A program made the translations under genes and the position numbers. 5,336 bases of DNA, taken from Nitrospinota bacterium. GTDB taxonomy: Bacteria; Nitrospinota; Nitrospinia; Nitrospinales; VA-1. The stretch covers positions 1-5,336 of the forward strand of contig PCCT01000025.1 in NCBI GenBank assembly GCA_002731985.1, written 5' to 3'. Below are positions 1 through 5,336 of the stretch, one piece after another (within the stretch, counting starts at the first letter, position 1; the number at the start of each line of letters is the position of its first letter). The notes beneath the pieces are model-generated. The model was not told the DNA's origin. It made no database searches and was given only the letters and a program-made list of their open reading frames with translations.

Positions 1-3
1 AAA

Positions 4-79
4 TGGTGGGCCGTCTCGGGGTCGAACCGAGGACCTACTGATTAAGAGTCAGTTGCTCTACCAATTGAGCTAACGGCCC
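4..79 (-). tRNA. tRNA-Lys (anticodon CUU)
   Basis: Read on the minus strand, this 76-base stretch folds as a complete tRNA. The acceptor stem is GGGCCGT/ACGGCCC (7 bp, all Watson-Crick). The D-arm is GCTC/GAGC and the anticodon stem is ACTGA/TCAGT. The loop is CTCTTAA, which puts CTT at positions 34-36, so it decodes AAG lysine codons. The T-arm is CTCGG/CCGAG around TTCGACC, followed by discriminator A and an encoded 3' CCA. The overall sequence resembles bacterial tRNA-Lys. It lies downstream of the small membrane-protein gene on the same strand, but a promoter-like sequence just upstream suggests it is transcribed on its own. The window ends 3 bases beyond its 3' end, so no terminator can be seen. 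Confidence 0.97.
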
Positions 80-109
80 ATTTTGTTTTTATTGGCCTGT
101 ATTTTCCTT

Positions 110-138
110 AAATTATCACTTCCCCCCTCAGGAGTCAA
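110..138 (-). promoter_or_regulatory. Candidate sigma70 promoter for tRNA-Lys
   Basis: On the minus strand a good -35 element, TTGACT (133-138), lies 15 bases before GATAAT (112-117) or 17 bases before TAATTT (110-115). Either -10 puts the start of transcription about 20-30 bases before the tRNA 5' end, a sensible leader length for a tRNA precursor. The -35 overlaps a small inverted repeat (CCTCA 126-130 with TGAGG 140-144), which has no T-run and is unconvincing as a terminator for the upstream gene. The non-ideal spacing keeps confidence moderate. Confidence 0.45.
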
Positions 139-177
139 TTGAGGACCCTCTGTCTTAATTTCGAAAAATCAAAGTTC

Positions 178-522
178 TTACCCTCCGCCCATGATTTGAA
201 AAATTACATGATATTGCATTGCTCCTATCCCACTGGAAAATCCACCCAACACAAGTGACCATATCAAAAACACATACGCCTTATTCTTGTCACCCCGCAT
301 ATTTACGAGGTCAATCAGAAACCCCATTCCCATCAAGGCGAAAAAAAATACTTTCTGGAGATCGGTCAGTATTTTTTCTCCTGCGACCACATCTTCTTCC
401 TGACCAGGGAAATGGTACTCAAGTAGAAACGAACACACATATAAAATGATCAGAAAAATCGCCCAGAGCATGAGCATGAACCGCTGGGTCTCTTCAATTT
501 TTCCTCTCGTGTCCCGCTCCAT
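178..522 (-). CDS. Small three-helix inner-membrane protein, unknown function
   Basis: A 114-residue protein that I do not recognise as any named family. A charged N-terminus (residues 1-14, starting MERDTRGK) precedes three hydrophobic stretches at about residues 15-36, 56-74 and 82-102. A loop at 37-55 is acidic (GQEEDVVAGEK), and the short segment between helices 2 and 3 is basic (MRGDKNK). The tail ends in three glycines. This pattern predicts a small integral inner-membrane protein with no visible catalytic motif. I chose the ATG at 520-522 because AAGGTG sits 6 bases upstream of it. The in-frame GTG at 529-531, which would add three residues, lies inside that ribosome-binding site. The gene stands alone between the tRNA and the divergent peroxiredoxin gene, so context gives no role. 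Clean hydrophobic periodicity and the ribosome-binding site support a real gene. Confidence 0.7.
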   Translation of the reverse strand: MERDTRGKIEETQRFMLMLWAIFLIILYVCSFLLEYHFPGQEEDVVAGEKILTDLQKVFFFALMGMGFLIDLVNMRGDKNKAYVFLIWSLVLGGFSSGIGAMQYHVIFQIMGGG

Positions 523-528
523 GAATAA

Positions 529-534
529 CACCTT
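529..534 (-). promoter_or_regulatory. Ribosome-binding site that fixes the membrane-protein start
   Basis: AAGGTG on the minus strand, 6 bases before ATG 522-520, matches the anti-Shine-Dalgarno core. It overlaps the alternative upstream GTG start (531-529), which has no comparable site of its own, so the shorter 114-residue form is preferred. Confidence 0.6.
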
Positions 535-681
535 ATTTTTATGATGAACCGGGCAAATTTTTTGAACCGATAGAGAACTTCAATTCATCTTATGTAAGTA
601 AAATAATATTCCACATGCAACTATAAATATATCTTCATTTCGACGGCTTTTTGTCGACTTTCGCTAACCGGACTTTTCATA

Positions 682-690
682 TGCTATAAT
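682..690 (+). promoter_or_regulatory. Extended -10 promoter for the peroxiredoxin gene
   Basis: TGCTATAAT is a perfect extended -10 element (TGN followed by TATAAT, hexamer 685-690). No good -35 lies 16-18 bases upstream (TCGCTA at 661-666 is the nearest), which is typical of extended -10 promoters. Transcription would begin near 697 and leave a leader of about 110 bases before the ATG at 806. This is the best promoter candidate in the 283-base divergent spacer 523-805. The rest of that spacer is AT-rich, and I see no gene in it. Confidence 0.55.
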
Positions 691-733
691 TGTTAGATCC
701 GATAATTATGGCATTTAGCTGGGGTATATTCCC

Positions 734-768
734 GTTGATTTTTATATTATTTGGTAATTACCATCAAC
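734..768 (+). repeat. Nested dyads in the peroxiredoxin leader
   Basis: A perfect 12-base palindrome, TGGTAATTACCA (752-763), lies within a wider inverted repeat made of GTTGAT (734-739) and ATCAAC (763-768). The arms overlap the palindrome by one base. The element lies about 40 bases before the start codon and downstream of the predicted transcription start. It could be an operator for a dimeric regulator or an RNA structure in the leader. It does not match an OxyR-type site that I can recognise, so its role is inference only. Confidence 0.4.
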
Positions 769-805
769 CTTTTGTTTATAAACATATTATGGAAAGGAAA
801 CGGTT

Positions 806-1441
806 ATGACTATCAGGCTTGGGGACACCGCACCAGATTTCACTGCGAAAACTACAGAGGGCACCATCGAGTTTCATAAGTGGCTGGGCGACGGCTGGGG
901 AATCCTGTTTTCACACCCTAAAGACTACACACCCGTCTGCACCACAGAGCTGGGCCGGGTAGCTAATTTGAAAGGTGAATTCGAAAAGCGAAATGTCAAG
1001 ACCATCGCTATCAGTGTCGATCCGCTGGAATCCCACAAGGGATGGATCAATGACATTAACGAAACGCAAAGCTGTACCATGAACTACCCGATCATTGCCG
1101 ATCCCGACCGCAATGTCGCCACCATGTACGGTATGATTCACCCTAATGCACTCGATAATCTGACCGTTCGCTCTGTATTCATTATTGGTCCGGACAAAAA
1201 AGTCAAACTCCAGTTGACCTACCCTGCTTCTACCGGCAGGAATTTTGATGAAATACTACGCGTGATCGATTCACTTCAGTTAACCGCAAATTATCAGGTA
1301 GCGACTCCAGCTGACTGGAAACACGGTGATGATTGCGTGGTTATCCCTGCTATCAAAACAGAGGACATTCCAGCCAAATTTCCGAAAGGTTTCAAAGAGA
1401 TCAAACCTTATTTACGCATGACACCGCAACCTGACCTTTAA
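806..1441 (+). CDS. Peroxiredoxin, Prx6 (1-Cys) subfamily
   Basis: Encodes a 211-residue cytosolic thiol peroxidase that reduces hydrogen peroxide and organic hydroperoxides. The AhpC/TSA thioredoxin fold spans about residues 4-150. The peroxidatic motif HPKDYTPVCTTE places the catalytic cysteine at C45, with T42 and P43 in the usual PxxxT/SxxC arrangement and the conserved arginine at R122 (TVRSVFIIGP). The Prx6-type C-terminal domain (about 160-211) contains the ATPADWKHGDD segment and the ending PYLRMTPQPDL typical of this subfamily. Length fits the family. Besides C45 there are cysteines at 90 and 177, so the 1-Cys label comes from subfamily similarity and the resolving partner is unknown. 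AAAGGA (793-798) lies 7 bases before the ATG. The gene has its own promoter candidate upstream and a strong terminator downstream, so it appears monocistronic. Confidence 0.96.
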   Translation: MTIRLGDTAPDFTAKTTEGTIEFHKWLGDGWGILFSHPKDYTPVCTTELGRVANLKGEFEKRNVKTIAISVDPLESHKGWINDINETQSCTMNYPIIADPDRNVATMYGMIHPNALDNLTVRSVFIIGPDKKVKLQLTYPASTGRNFDEILRVIDSLQLTANYQVATPADWKHGDDCVVIPAIKTEDIPAKFPKGFKEIKPYLRMTPQPDL

Positions 1442-1460
1442 GCGAATCATTAACACCAAC

Positions 1461-1498
1461 AAAAGCCTGGTCGGGAAATAGTCCGATCAGGCTTTTTT
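1461..1498 (+). terminator. Intrinsic terminator of the peroxiredoxin gene
   Basis: A stem AAAAGCCTGGTCGG (1461-1474) pairs with CCGATCAGGCTTTT (1483-1496), 14 bp with one G-U pair, around an 8-base loop. A run of six T follows (1493-1498). It begins 20 bases after the stop codon. The next gene starts only 12 bases after the T-run. Confidence 0.92.
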
Positions 1499-1510
1499 AA
1501 TAATTCTCTC

Positions 1511-2395
1511 ATGGCGTCCGAACCCGAAAAAAGTCAAATTTCTCATCTCATTCGTTTGATCGACGACAGGGACGAGTTTGTCCGCAACCGAGTGCGGGAT
1601 CAACTCATTCAACTGGGCGAAGACGCGATTCCTTTCCTTGAAATAGCCGTAAGAACCGAAAAGCCCGAGGTCAAATCCTTGGCTCAGGAAGTGATACGGG
1701 CAATTTTCCCGAAGCAACTTCTGGGGCAGTTTCGCAAACTAGCCACAACTTTAACAGGAGGACAATGGGACTTGGAAGCTGGCGTGGTTCTCTTGTCAAA
1801 GTTTGGCTATCCAGACGAAGAAACCGATATCATCTGTCGAACTCTAGACCAGTTGGCAGCCGAGGCATTCGATCTTATCCGAGATGAAAAATCGCCTGAA
1901 CAGGCCGTCCAAATATTGACCCGGTTTCTTTTCTATGAAAAAGGATTTGAAGGCAACCGAACAGACTTTTTAAGTCCGGACAACACTTATTTTTCGCGGA
2001 TGCTTGAGAATAGAAAAGGCATTCCTATAACGTTGTCAACCTTGTGTGTATTTGTAGGCCAACGTTTAGGGCTTCCCATTGTCGGAGTGGGGTTGCCAGG
2101 TCACTACATAGCAAAATATGATTCACTGACTCAACCTGTCTATTTTGATCCTTTTGACAAGGGACGCATCCTTTCGCCGGAGGATTGTTCCAGTCTGGCG
2201 GAAAAAATGGGCTACCATTTTGAAGAACACTATCTGGGCACTGCCACCAATACAGAAACCCTGGTGCGGATGATGAATAACCTCGTCATGACATACAACA
2301 AAAGCTCCCAATTGGAAAAAGCCGGTCACCTTGCAGAGTTTATTAAGGCCCTGAGCGGAGACCCCAGGAGCAATTCTCCCATTCGTCCCCATTAG
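1511..2395 (+). CDS. SirB1-family transglutaminase-like protein with HEAT-like N-terminus
   Basis: A 294-residue cytosolic protein with three parts. Residues about 14-65 form a helical HEAT-like segment (DDRDEFVRNRVRDQLIQLG, then IPFLEIAVRTEKPEV). Residues about 85-235 match the SirB1/Transglut_core2 domain, with the hallmark stretch MLENRKGIPITLSTL (164-178), GLPGHYIAKY (194-203) and FDPFDKG (212-218). Residues about 248-281 (LVRMMNNLVMTYNKSSQLEK) resemble the single tetratricopeptide hairpin often found at the end of SirB1 proteins. The His and Asp of a transglutaminase triad appear to be kept (H198, D213). No cysteine lies at the expected catalytic position; C179 is too far along. It is therefore probably non-enzymatic, as is usual in this family, whose biochemical role is unsettled. 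The start has no Shine-Dalgarno sequence and lies 12 bases after a terminator. The SDR gene follows after 12 bases, probably in the same transcript. Confidence 0.88.
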   Translation: MASEPEKSQISHLIRLIDDRDEFVRNRVRDQLIQLGEDAIPFLEIAVRTEKPEVKSLAQEVIRAIFPKQLLGQFRKLATTLTGGQWDLEAGVVLLSKFGYPDEETDIICRTLDQLAAEAFDLIRDEKSPEQAVQILTRFLFYEKGFEGNRTDFLSPDNTYFSRMLENRKGIPITLSTLCVFVGQRLGLPIVGVGLPGHYIAKYDSLTQPVYFDPFDKGRILSPEDCSSLAEKMGYHFEEHYLGTATNTETLVRMMNNLVMTYNKSSQLEKAGHLAEFIKALSGDPRSNSPIRPH

Positions 2396-2407
2396 AAAAC
2401 AATAAAT

Positions 2408-3172
2408 ATGAGCACTACGAAAACTGTTTTAGTTACTGGGGCGGGAAGCGGAATCGGCAGAGCTATCGCTCAACGCCTTTCCAGAAATGACTATTCCCTG
2501 ATTCTTCTGGGCAGAAATCTGGATAAACTTGAAACAACAAAGAAAACCTTAGAGCGCTCCGAGGAACACCTGCTCATTTCTTGTGACATTAGACAAGCCC
2601 AAGAGATTTCCAAAGCCCTGCAAAAAAGCAAGATCGAGTCACTTTACGCACTTATTGCGAATGCGGGGGTGGGCGGTGAAAATAATTACTCATCAAACGA
2701 CCGCTGGCGGGAAATCATCGACATCAACCTTACCGGAACCTATAACACCATTCACGAGAGCCTGCCTTACCTCAAAAAGAGTGGCGCACCGTATAAAAAG
2801 ATAGTTATCCTCTCTTCAATCCTGGCGAGGCTCGGGGTACCGGGATACTCGGCCTACTGTGCGTCGAAAGCAGGATTATTAGGGCTGACCCGCTCTCTAG
2901 CGGTTGAATTGGCTCAAGACAAAATTCTCGTCAACGCCCTGTGCCCCGGGTGGGTCGATACCGCCATGGCACATGAAGGACTACAGTCATTTTCTGAGGC
3001 ATTAAAAATAAGCAAAGAAGAAGCCTTCCAACTAGCTATGAAAGATGTTCTTCTGGGTAGGATGTCACAACCCGATGAAATCGCAGAGTTCACCGCCTTC
3101 CTGATTTCAGACGCGCAAACCTCCATAACCGGACAAACCCTGGACATCAATAACGGGGCGATGATGCCCTGA
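2408..3172 (+). CDS. Short-chain dehydrogenase/reductase (SDR), FabG-like
   Basis: A 254-residue classical SDR with a single Rossmann domain; full length for the family. The cofactor motif is TGAGSGIG (residues 10-17), followed by LLGRN with R36 after strand 2, which favours NADP(H). D60 lies after strand 3 and NAG is at 85-87. The catalytic tetrad is N107, S137, Y150 and K154 (YCASK). CPGWVDTAM (179-187) and the C-terminal ITGQTLDINNG (240-250) are further family signatures. It should oxidise or reduce a hydroxy/keto substrate. Similarity in style to 3-oxoacyl-ACP reductase does not fix the substrate, and no fatty-acid genes are adjacent. It starts 12 bases after the SirB1-like gene with no clear Shine-Dalgarno sequence, suggesting co-transcription or translational coupling. 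It converges on rfbC. Confidence 0.93.
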   Translation: MSTTKTVLVTGAGSGIGRAIAQRLSRNDYSLILLGRNLDKLETTKKTLERSEEHLLISCDIRQAQEISKALQKSKIESLYALIANAGVGGENNYSSNDRWREIIDINLTGTYNTIHESLPYLKKSGAPYKKIVILSSILARLGVPGYSAYCASKAGLLGLTRSLAVELAQDKILVNALCPGWVDTAMAHEGLQSFSEALKISKEEAFQLAMKDVLLGRMSQPDEIAEFTAFLISDAQTSITGQTLDINNGAMMP

Positions 3173-3186
3173 CAACCGAAAACACG

Positions 3187-3213
3187 AAGACCGCCTAACA
3201 ACCCGGCGGCCTT
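3187..3213. terminator. Dyad between convergent genes, possible weak bidirectional terminator
   Basis: AAGACCGCC (3187-3195) faces GGCGGCCTT (3205-3213) around a 9-base loop. In a minus-strand transcript (from rfbC) all nine pairs form, with one G-U. In a plus-strand transcript (from the SDR) an A/C mismatch splits the stem into 3 and 5 bp. Neither side has a proper T-run directly after the stem; on the plus side five T occur at 3226-3230. It begins 14 bases after the SDR stop. The remainder of the 153-base spacer 3173-3325 shows only a 6-bp hairpin (GTGGAG 3253-3258 with CTCTAC 3265-3270) and no gene. Confidence 0.4.
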
Positions 3214-3325
3214 ATAATATAAAAATTTTTGGGGATTTTTGCGTGACTGACTGTGGAGCGAAACCTCTACGTTATTCTTGCGGCTGAGCTTCGACCAGAT
3301 TCACTCCAATAAATTTCAGGGGTAA

Positions 3326-3853
3326 TCAGATCTCGTTTAAGCGCGGATAGACTTTGTCCTTTTCCGAAAGAGTCGGATTTTCGACGGGCCAGTCGATAGC
3401 CAGGTCAGGATCATTCCACAAAATACCGCGTTCATTTTCAGGAGAGTAATAATCTGAACATTTATACAAAAATTCTACTGTCTCACTCAAAACACAAAAC
3501 CCGTGGGCGAATCCCACAGGAATATACAATTGCAAATTATTTGTTTCAGAAAGACGAAGCCCCCACCACTTACCATAAGTAGATGACTCCTTACGAATAT
3601 CCACAACCACATCAAACACCTCTCCCTGGGTAACCCGCACTAATTTAGCCTGCCCCGGATTTACCTGGTAATGAAGTCCTCTTACGACACCCTTCTCAGA
3701 AACAGAGTGGTTATCTTGAACAAAATGAGCGGTAATTCCATGCTCCGCATATCTTTTCGCGGAATAAACTTCATAAAACATCCCGCGCGGATCCTTGAAT
3801 ATTTTAGGCTCTACAATGAGCACCCCATCCAGCGGAGCTTTGCTAACTTTCAT
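3326..3853 (-). CDS. rfbC: dTDP-4-dehydrorhamnose 3,5-epimerase
   Basis: A 175-residue RmlC/RfbC cupin. It epimerises dTDP-4-keto-6-deoxy-glucose at C3 and C5 to dTDP-4-keto-L-rhamnose, the third step of dTDP-L-rhamnose synthesis in the cytosol. Visible motifs are DPRGMFYE (21-28), the active-site RGLHYQ with catalytic H61 (58-63), QAKLVR with K70 and R73, the cupin GFAHGF (114-119), LYKCSDYYSP with the putative catalytic tyrosine Y130, and LSEKD (162-166), whose D166 should pair with H61. The ATG has a strong site upstream, AAGGAAAGG (3858-3866). It lies downstream of a methyltransferase gene on the same strand, separated by 191 bases. No rmlA, rmlB or rmlD is in the window, so the other rhamnose genes must be elsewhere or beyond the edges. 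The product ends slightly short at NEI, and its frame stays open for 17 codons past the TGA. Confidence 0.95.
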   Translation of the reverse strand: MKVSKAPLDGVLIVEPKIFKDPRGMFYEVYSAKRYAEHGITAHFVQDNHSVSEKGVVRGLHYQVNPGQAKLVRVTQGEVFDVVVDIRKESSTYGKWWGLRLSETNNLQLYIPVGFAHGFCVLSETVEFLYKCSDYYSPENERGILWNDPDLAIDWPVENPTLSEKDKVYPRLNEI

Positions 3854-3882
3854 TAAACCTTTCCTTATAAAACAAATAGTAA

Positions 3883-3900
3883 ATTCAAATTAATTCGAAT
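3883..3900. repeat. 18-base imperfect palindrome upstream of rfbC
   Basis: ATTCAAATTAATTCGAAT is a dyad of two 9-base arms with a single mismatched pair, centred about 38 bases before the rfbC start and within AT-rich DNA. It could be an operator or simply reflect base composition. No convincing -35/-10 pair for rfbC was found around it. Confidence 0.35.
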
Positions 3901-3957
3901 AAAAAGCAATAAGAACAGAAAATCTAAATTCTTTGAAAAGCTGGAAACCTGATCCCC

Positions 3958-4017
3958 CTAATTCCCAACGCCTCCCCTTACTGCGAGTTTAAACAAAGAT
4001 TCATTCCAGGGAATTAG
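3958..4017. repeat. 9-base inverted repeat flanking 42 bases, between methyltransferase and rfbC
   Basis: CTAATTCCC (3958-3966) and its exact complement GGGAATTAG (4009-4017) enclose 42 bases that include the palindrome GTTTAAAC (3987-3994). Beyond a 2x2 mismatch the arms extend by another 3 pairs. It lies 27 bases beyond the methyltransferase stop. There is no T-run and no clear target-site duplication, so it is neither a typical terminator nor a recognisable insertion sequence. It may fold in the intergenic RNA or be the remnant of a small repeat element. The 191-base spacer 3854-4044 contains no gene that I can support. Confidence 0.4.
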
Positions 4018-4044
4018 AAGGAGAGCACCCCCATCCTCAAAAAA

Positions 4045-4809
4045 TCACTTTAGAGTCCCTATCACCAGCACGTGTCTGAATAAATATCGCAAGGGAGGGA
4101 ACGCTCTATTCAAAGAAAGGTCCAGATTGAATGCGAACCGAGTCAACCAGTTGTCTGCATTATCAAACAAAAAACCTGATATCACTCCCAACGGAACTGA
4201 AAACAATTCTTCATAGTAATGACGAGTATGAAATTTTTTTTCCAACTCAGCAAGCTCTGCAAACATGAGCGGCTTTTCATCAACCGTACGCGCAAAAGGT
4301 GTAATCGCCCTCACCAGCTTCCCTACAGGGTTGATGCCTAACGGCTCAACAAACAGGATTCGCCCACCTGGTTTCAAGACTCGGCATACTTCATCCAATG
4401 CCCGACCATAATCCAAGTGATGCAAGATAGCGCAACCATAAACAAAATCAAAAGAGTCATCTTCGAATTCAAGACAATTGGCATCCATTAAATAAAAATT
4501 CGGTTTGACCTTGGTGTCGCGTGAACTCTCCTTACCCTGATCGATTTCTTCCTGGGAAATATTAATGCAATGCAAGTTCGCCGGTCGAATGTCATTACCC
4601 TCAACCCAGGCTCTCCAAGATTGGGAGCCCAACTCCAGCACATCTTTACCCTGGGCATACTGCAGTTCATCACAGATGAGTTGATCTCTTCGCCGCAAAA
4701 ACAAATGGCAAGTGTGATCAAACACTTCCATATAGCCATCTCTTTGTAATCCCTCATCAAAAGCCTCTTGCTCCCTGAGGGCTCTGGAAGAAATCTGACT
4801 CTCTGTCAT
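4045..4809 (-). CDS. Class I SAM-dependent methyltransferase
   Basis: A 254-residue protein with a Methyltransf_11-like Rossmann core at about residues 50-160. Motif I is at 57-65 (VLELGSQSW), but the usual GxGxG is reduced to a single glycine. The next strand is LHCINIS (79-85). The acidic adenine-contact region is MDANCLEF (108-115), followed by SFDFVYGCAILHHL (119-132) with the HH pair common in this family, and the post-core CRVLKPGGRILFVEPLG (142-158). Residues about 160-254 form a family-specific extension containing an aromatic segment (FHTRHYYEELFSVPLG) and a hydrophobic C-terminus. The substrate cannot be read from sequence. The rfbC gene downstream on the same strand makes a sugar or surface-glycan methylation role possible, but that is inference. 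GGGGAG (4815-4820) lies 5 bases before the ATG. The gene is divergent from hisA. Confidence 0.88.
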   Translation of the reverse strand: MTESQISSRALREQEAFDEGLQRDGYMEVFDHTCHLFLRRRDQLICDELQYAQGKDVLELGSQSWRAWVEGNDIRPANLHCINISQEEIDQGKESSRDTKVKPNFYLMDANCLEFEDDSFDFVYGCAILHHLDYGRALDEVCRVLKPGGRILFVEPLGINPVGKLVRAITPFARTVDEKPLMFAELAELEKKFHTRHYYEELFSVPLGVISGFLFDNADNWLTRFAFNLDLSLNRAFPPLRYLFRHVLVIGTLK

Positions 4810-4960
4810 TCTATCTCCCCGAAAACAAATCTATAGTGAAGCATCATCAAACCCTTAATTGGTATCCCGCTACAGATAAAAACAGCCTCAAACCTGAAAA
4901 CCACTCTAGCATAGTTGAGTGAATAATTGAGTCAAGGTATCCCATACTTTCTGAGCATTG

Positions 4961-4966
4961 TATAAT
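4961..4966 (+). promoter_or_regulatory. Candidate -10 element for hisA
   Basis: TATAAT is a perfect -10 hexamer in the 288-base divergent spacer 4810-5097. No -35 with normal spacing is visible; the sequence TTGAGT occurs twice upstream (4915-4920 and 4927-4932), but too far away. Transcription from here would give a hisA leader of about 125 bases. The spacer otherwise holds no convincing gene, and on the minus strand only a weak TATAGA for the methyltransferase. Confidence 0.35.
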
Positions 4967-5097
4967 AAAAAACCTCTAAAAAAATAAATCTGATATTATT
5001 CATCCTCAAATGCTCCCTCTTCCATACCGAAGGTCCCGGCAACGGAAAGAGAGATTAGTGAACAAAAACCATAAAACTTTAGAAAAAGAACTCTTAT

Positions 5098-5336
5098 ATG
5101 AAAATCATTCCCGCTGTTGATATTAAAGAGGGGCGTTGCGTACGCCTGTCACAAGGAAAGGCTGATCAGGAAACCGTTTATTCAGATGACCCTGTTGCCA
5201 TGGCCTGCCACTGGGACGAAGAAGGGGCTCCCCTCATACATGTAGTGGACCTGGATGGCGCTTTCGATGGGCAACCAGCCAATGCCGAAATCGTAAAAAA
5301 AATAATCTATAACAGTTCCGTTGATATTCAGGTAGG
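5098..5336 (+). CDS. hisA: HisA, phosphoribosylformimino-5-aminoimidazole carboxamide ribotide isomerase (5' part)
   Basis: The first 79 codons of a gene that runs off the right edge; the family is usually about 240-250 residues. HisA is a cytosolic TIM-barrel enzyme that converts ProFAR to PRFAR by an Amadori rearrangement, the fourth step of histidine synthesis. The N-terminus MKIIPAVDIKEGRCVRLSQG carries the catalytic aspartate D8 and the conserved GRCVRL. YSDDPVAMA (28-36) and HVVDLDGAFDG (48-58) are standard HisA signatures of the first half-barrel. HisF is the main alternative, but its start normally reads as RIIPCLDV, unlike here. ATG 5098 is chosen because an in-frame stop (TAG 5080-5082) lies just upstream with no other start between. 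The upstream site is weak (AAAAAGAA). hisA leads its strand here, and what follows cannot be seen. Confidence 0.93.
   Translation, partial: MKIIPAVDIKEGRCVRLSQGKADQETVYSDDPVAMACHWDEEGAPLIHVVDLDGAFDGQPANAEIVKKIIYNSSVDIQV

Noticed and set aside
219..449. A plus-strand reading frame of 76 codons opposite the small membrane protein
   Set aside because: It lies entirely antisense to a better-supported gene, has no ribosome-binding site and looks like low-quality coding sequence.
640..657. Short hairpin TCGAC/GTCGA upstream of the peroxiredoxin promoter
   Set aside because: Only 5 bp, with no T-run and no gene ending nearby on either strand; easily expected by chance.
3854..4044. Insertion sequence or MITE between the methyltransferase and rfbC
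   Set aside because: The inverted repeat is only 9 bases, with no transposase and no visible target-site duplication; kept only as a repeat.
4915..4932. Two TTGAGT repeats, considered as -35 elements or regulator half-sites for hisA
   Set aside because: The spacing to the TATAAT at 4961 is too long (28 bases or more), and two hexamers alone are not significant.
5017..5051. Hairpin CTCTT/AAGAG with inner CCG/CGG in the hisA leader, considered as an attenuator
   Set aside because: The stem is short and interrupted, and no T-run follows, so it is weak evidence for any control element.
5010..5120. A 36-codon plus-strand reading frame overlapping the hisA start, considered as a leader peptide or small gene
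   Set aside because: It has no Shine-Dalgarno sequence, no run of histidine codons as in a his attenuator, and overlaps hisA by 23 bases in another frame.

Overview
The window reads as ordinary chromosome from a Gram-negative bacterium. It has moderate GC in the genes and clearly AT-rich spacers. The gene mix is a CCA-encoding tRNA-Lys, a 1-Cys peroxiredoxin, a SirB1-type protein with an N-terminal HEAT-like segment, an SDR, RmlC and HisA. This would suit a deltaproteobacterial or Nitrospinota-like lineage, but that placement is a guess from protein style and rests on no phylogenetic marker.

Layout, left to right. Positions 4-522 are on the minus strand: a small three-helix membrane protein of unknown function, followed by tRNA-Lys(CUU), which has its own promoter-like sequence. 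A 283-base AT-rich spacer carries the likely promoter of a monocistronic peroxiredoxin gene (806-1441, plus strand), which ends in a strong intrinsic terminator. Directly after that terminator comes a probable two-gene plus-strand unit: a SirB1/transglutaminase-like protein and a short-chain dehydrogenase, 12 bases apart. Neither has a visible Shine-Dalgarno sequence.

The SDR converges on a minus-strand pair across a 153-base spacer that holds a dyad able to act as a weak terminator. The pair is a class I SAM methyltransferase (upstream, 4045-4809) and dTDP-4-dehydrorhamnose 3,5-epimerase rfbC/rmlC (downstream, 3326-3853). The 191 bases between them contain two inverted repeats. A 288-base divergent spacer then leads to the 5' part of hisA, which runs off the right edge.

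The genes do not form one pathway. There is peroxide detoxification (peroxiredoxin), nucleotide-sugar or surface-glycan metabolism (rfbC, possibly with the methyltransferase), histidine biosynthesis (hisA), and three genes of unassigned role. I found no mobile element, CRISPR array, toxin-antitoxin pair or defence-like cluster, and nothing that supports a new multi-gene system. The points worth a second look are modest: an extra cysteine in the peroxiredoxin, a possible leaderless start after a terminator, a degenerate SAM motif in the methyltransferase, inverted repeats around rfbC, and an in-frame extension beyond the rfbC stop.
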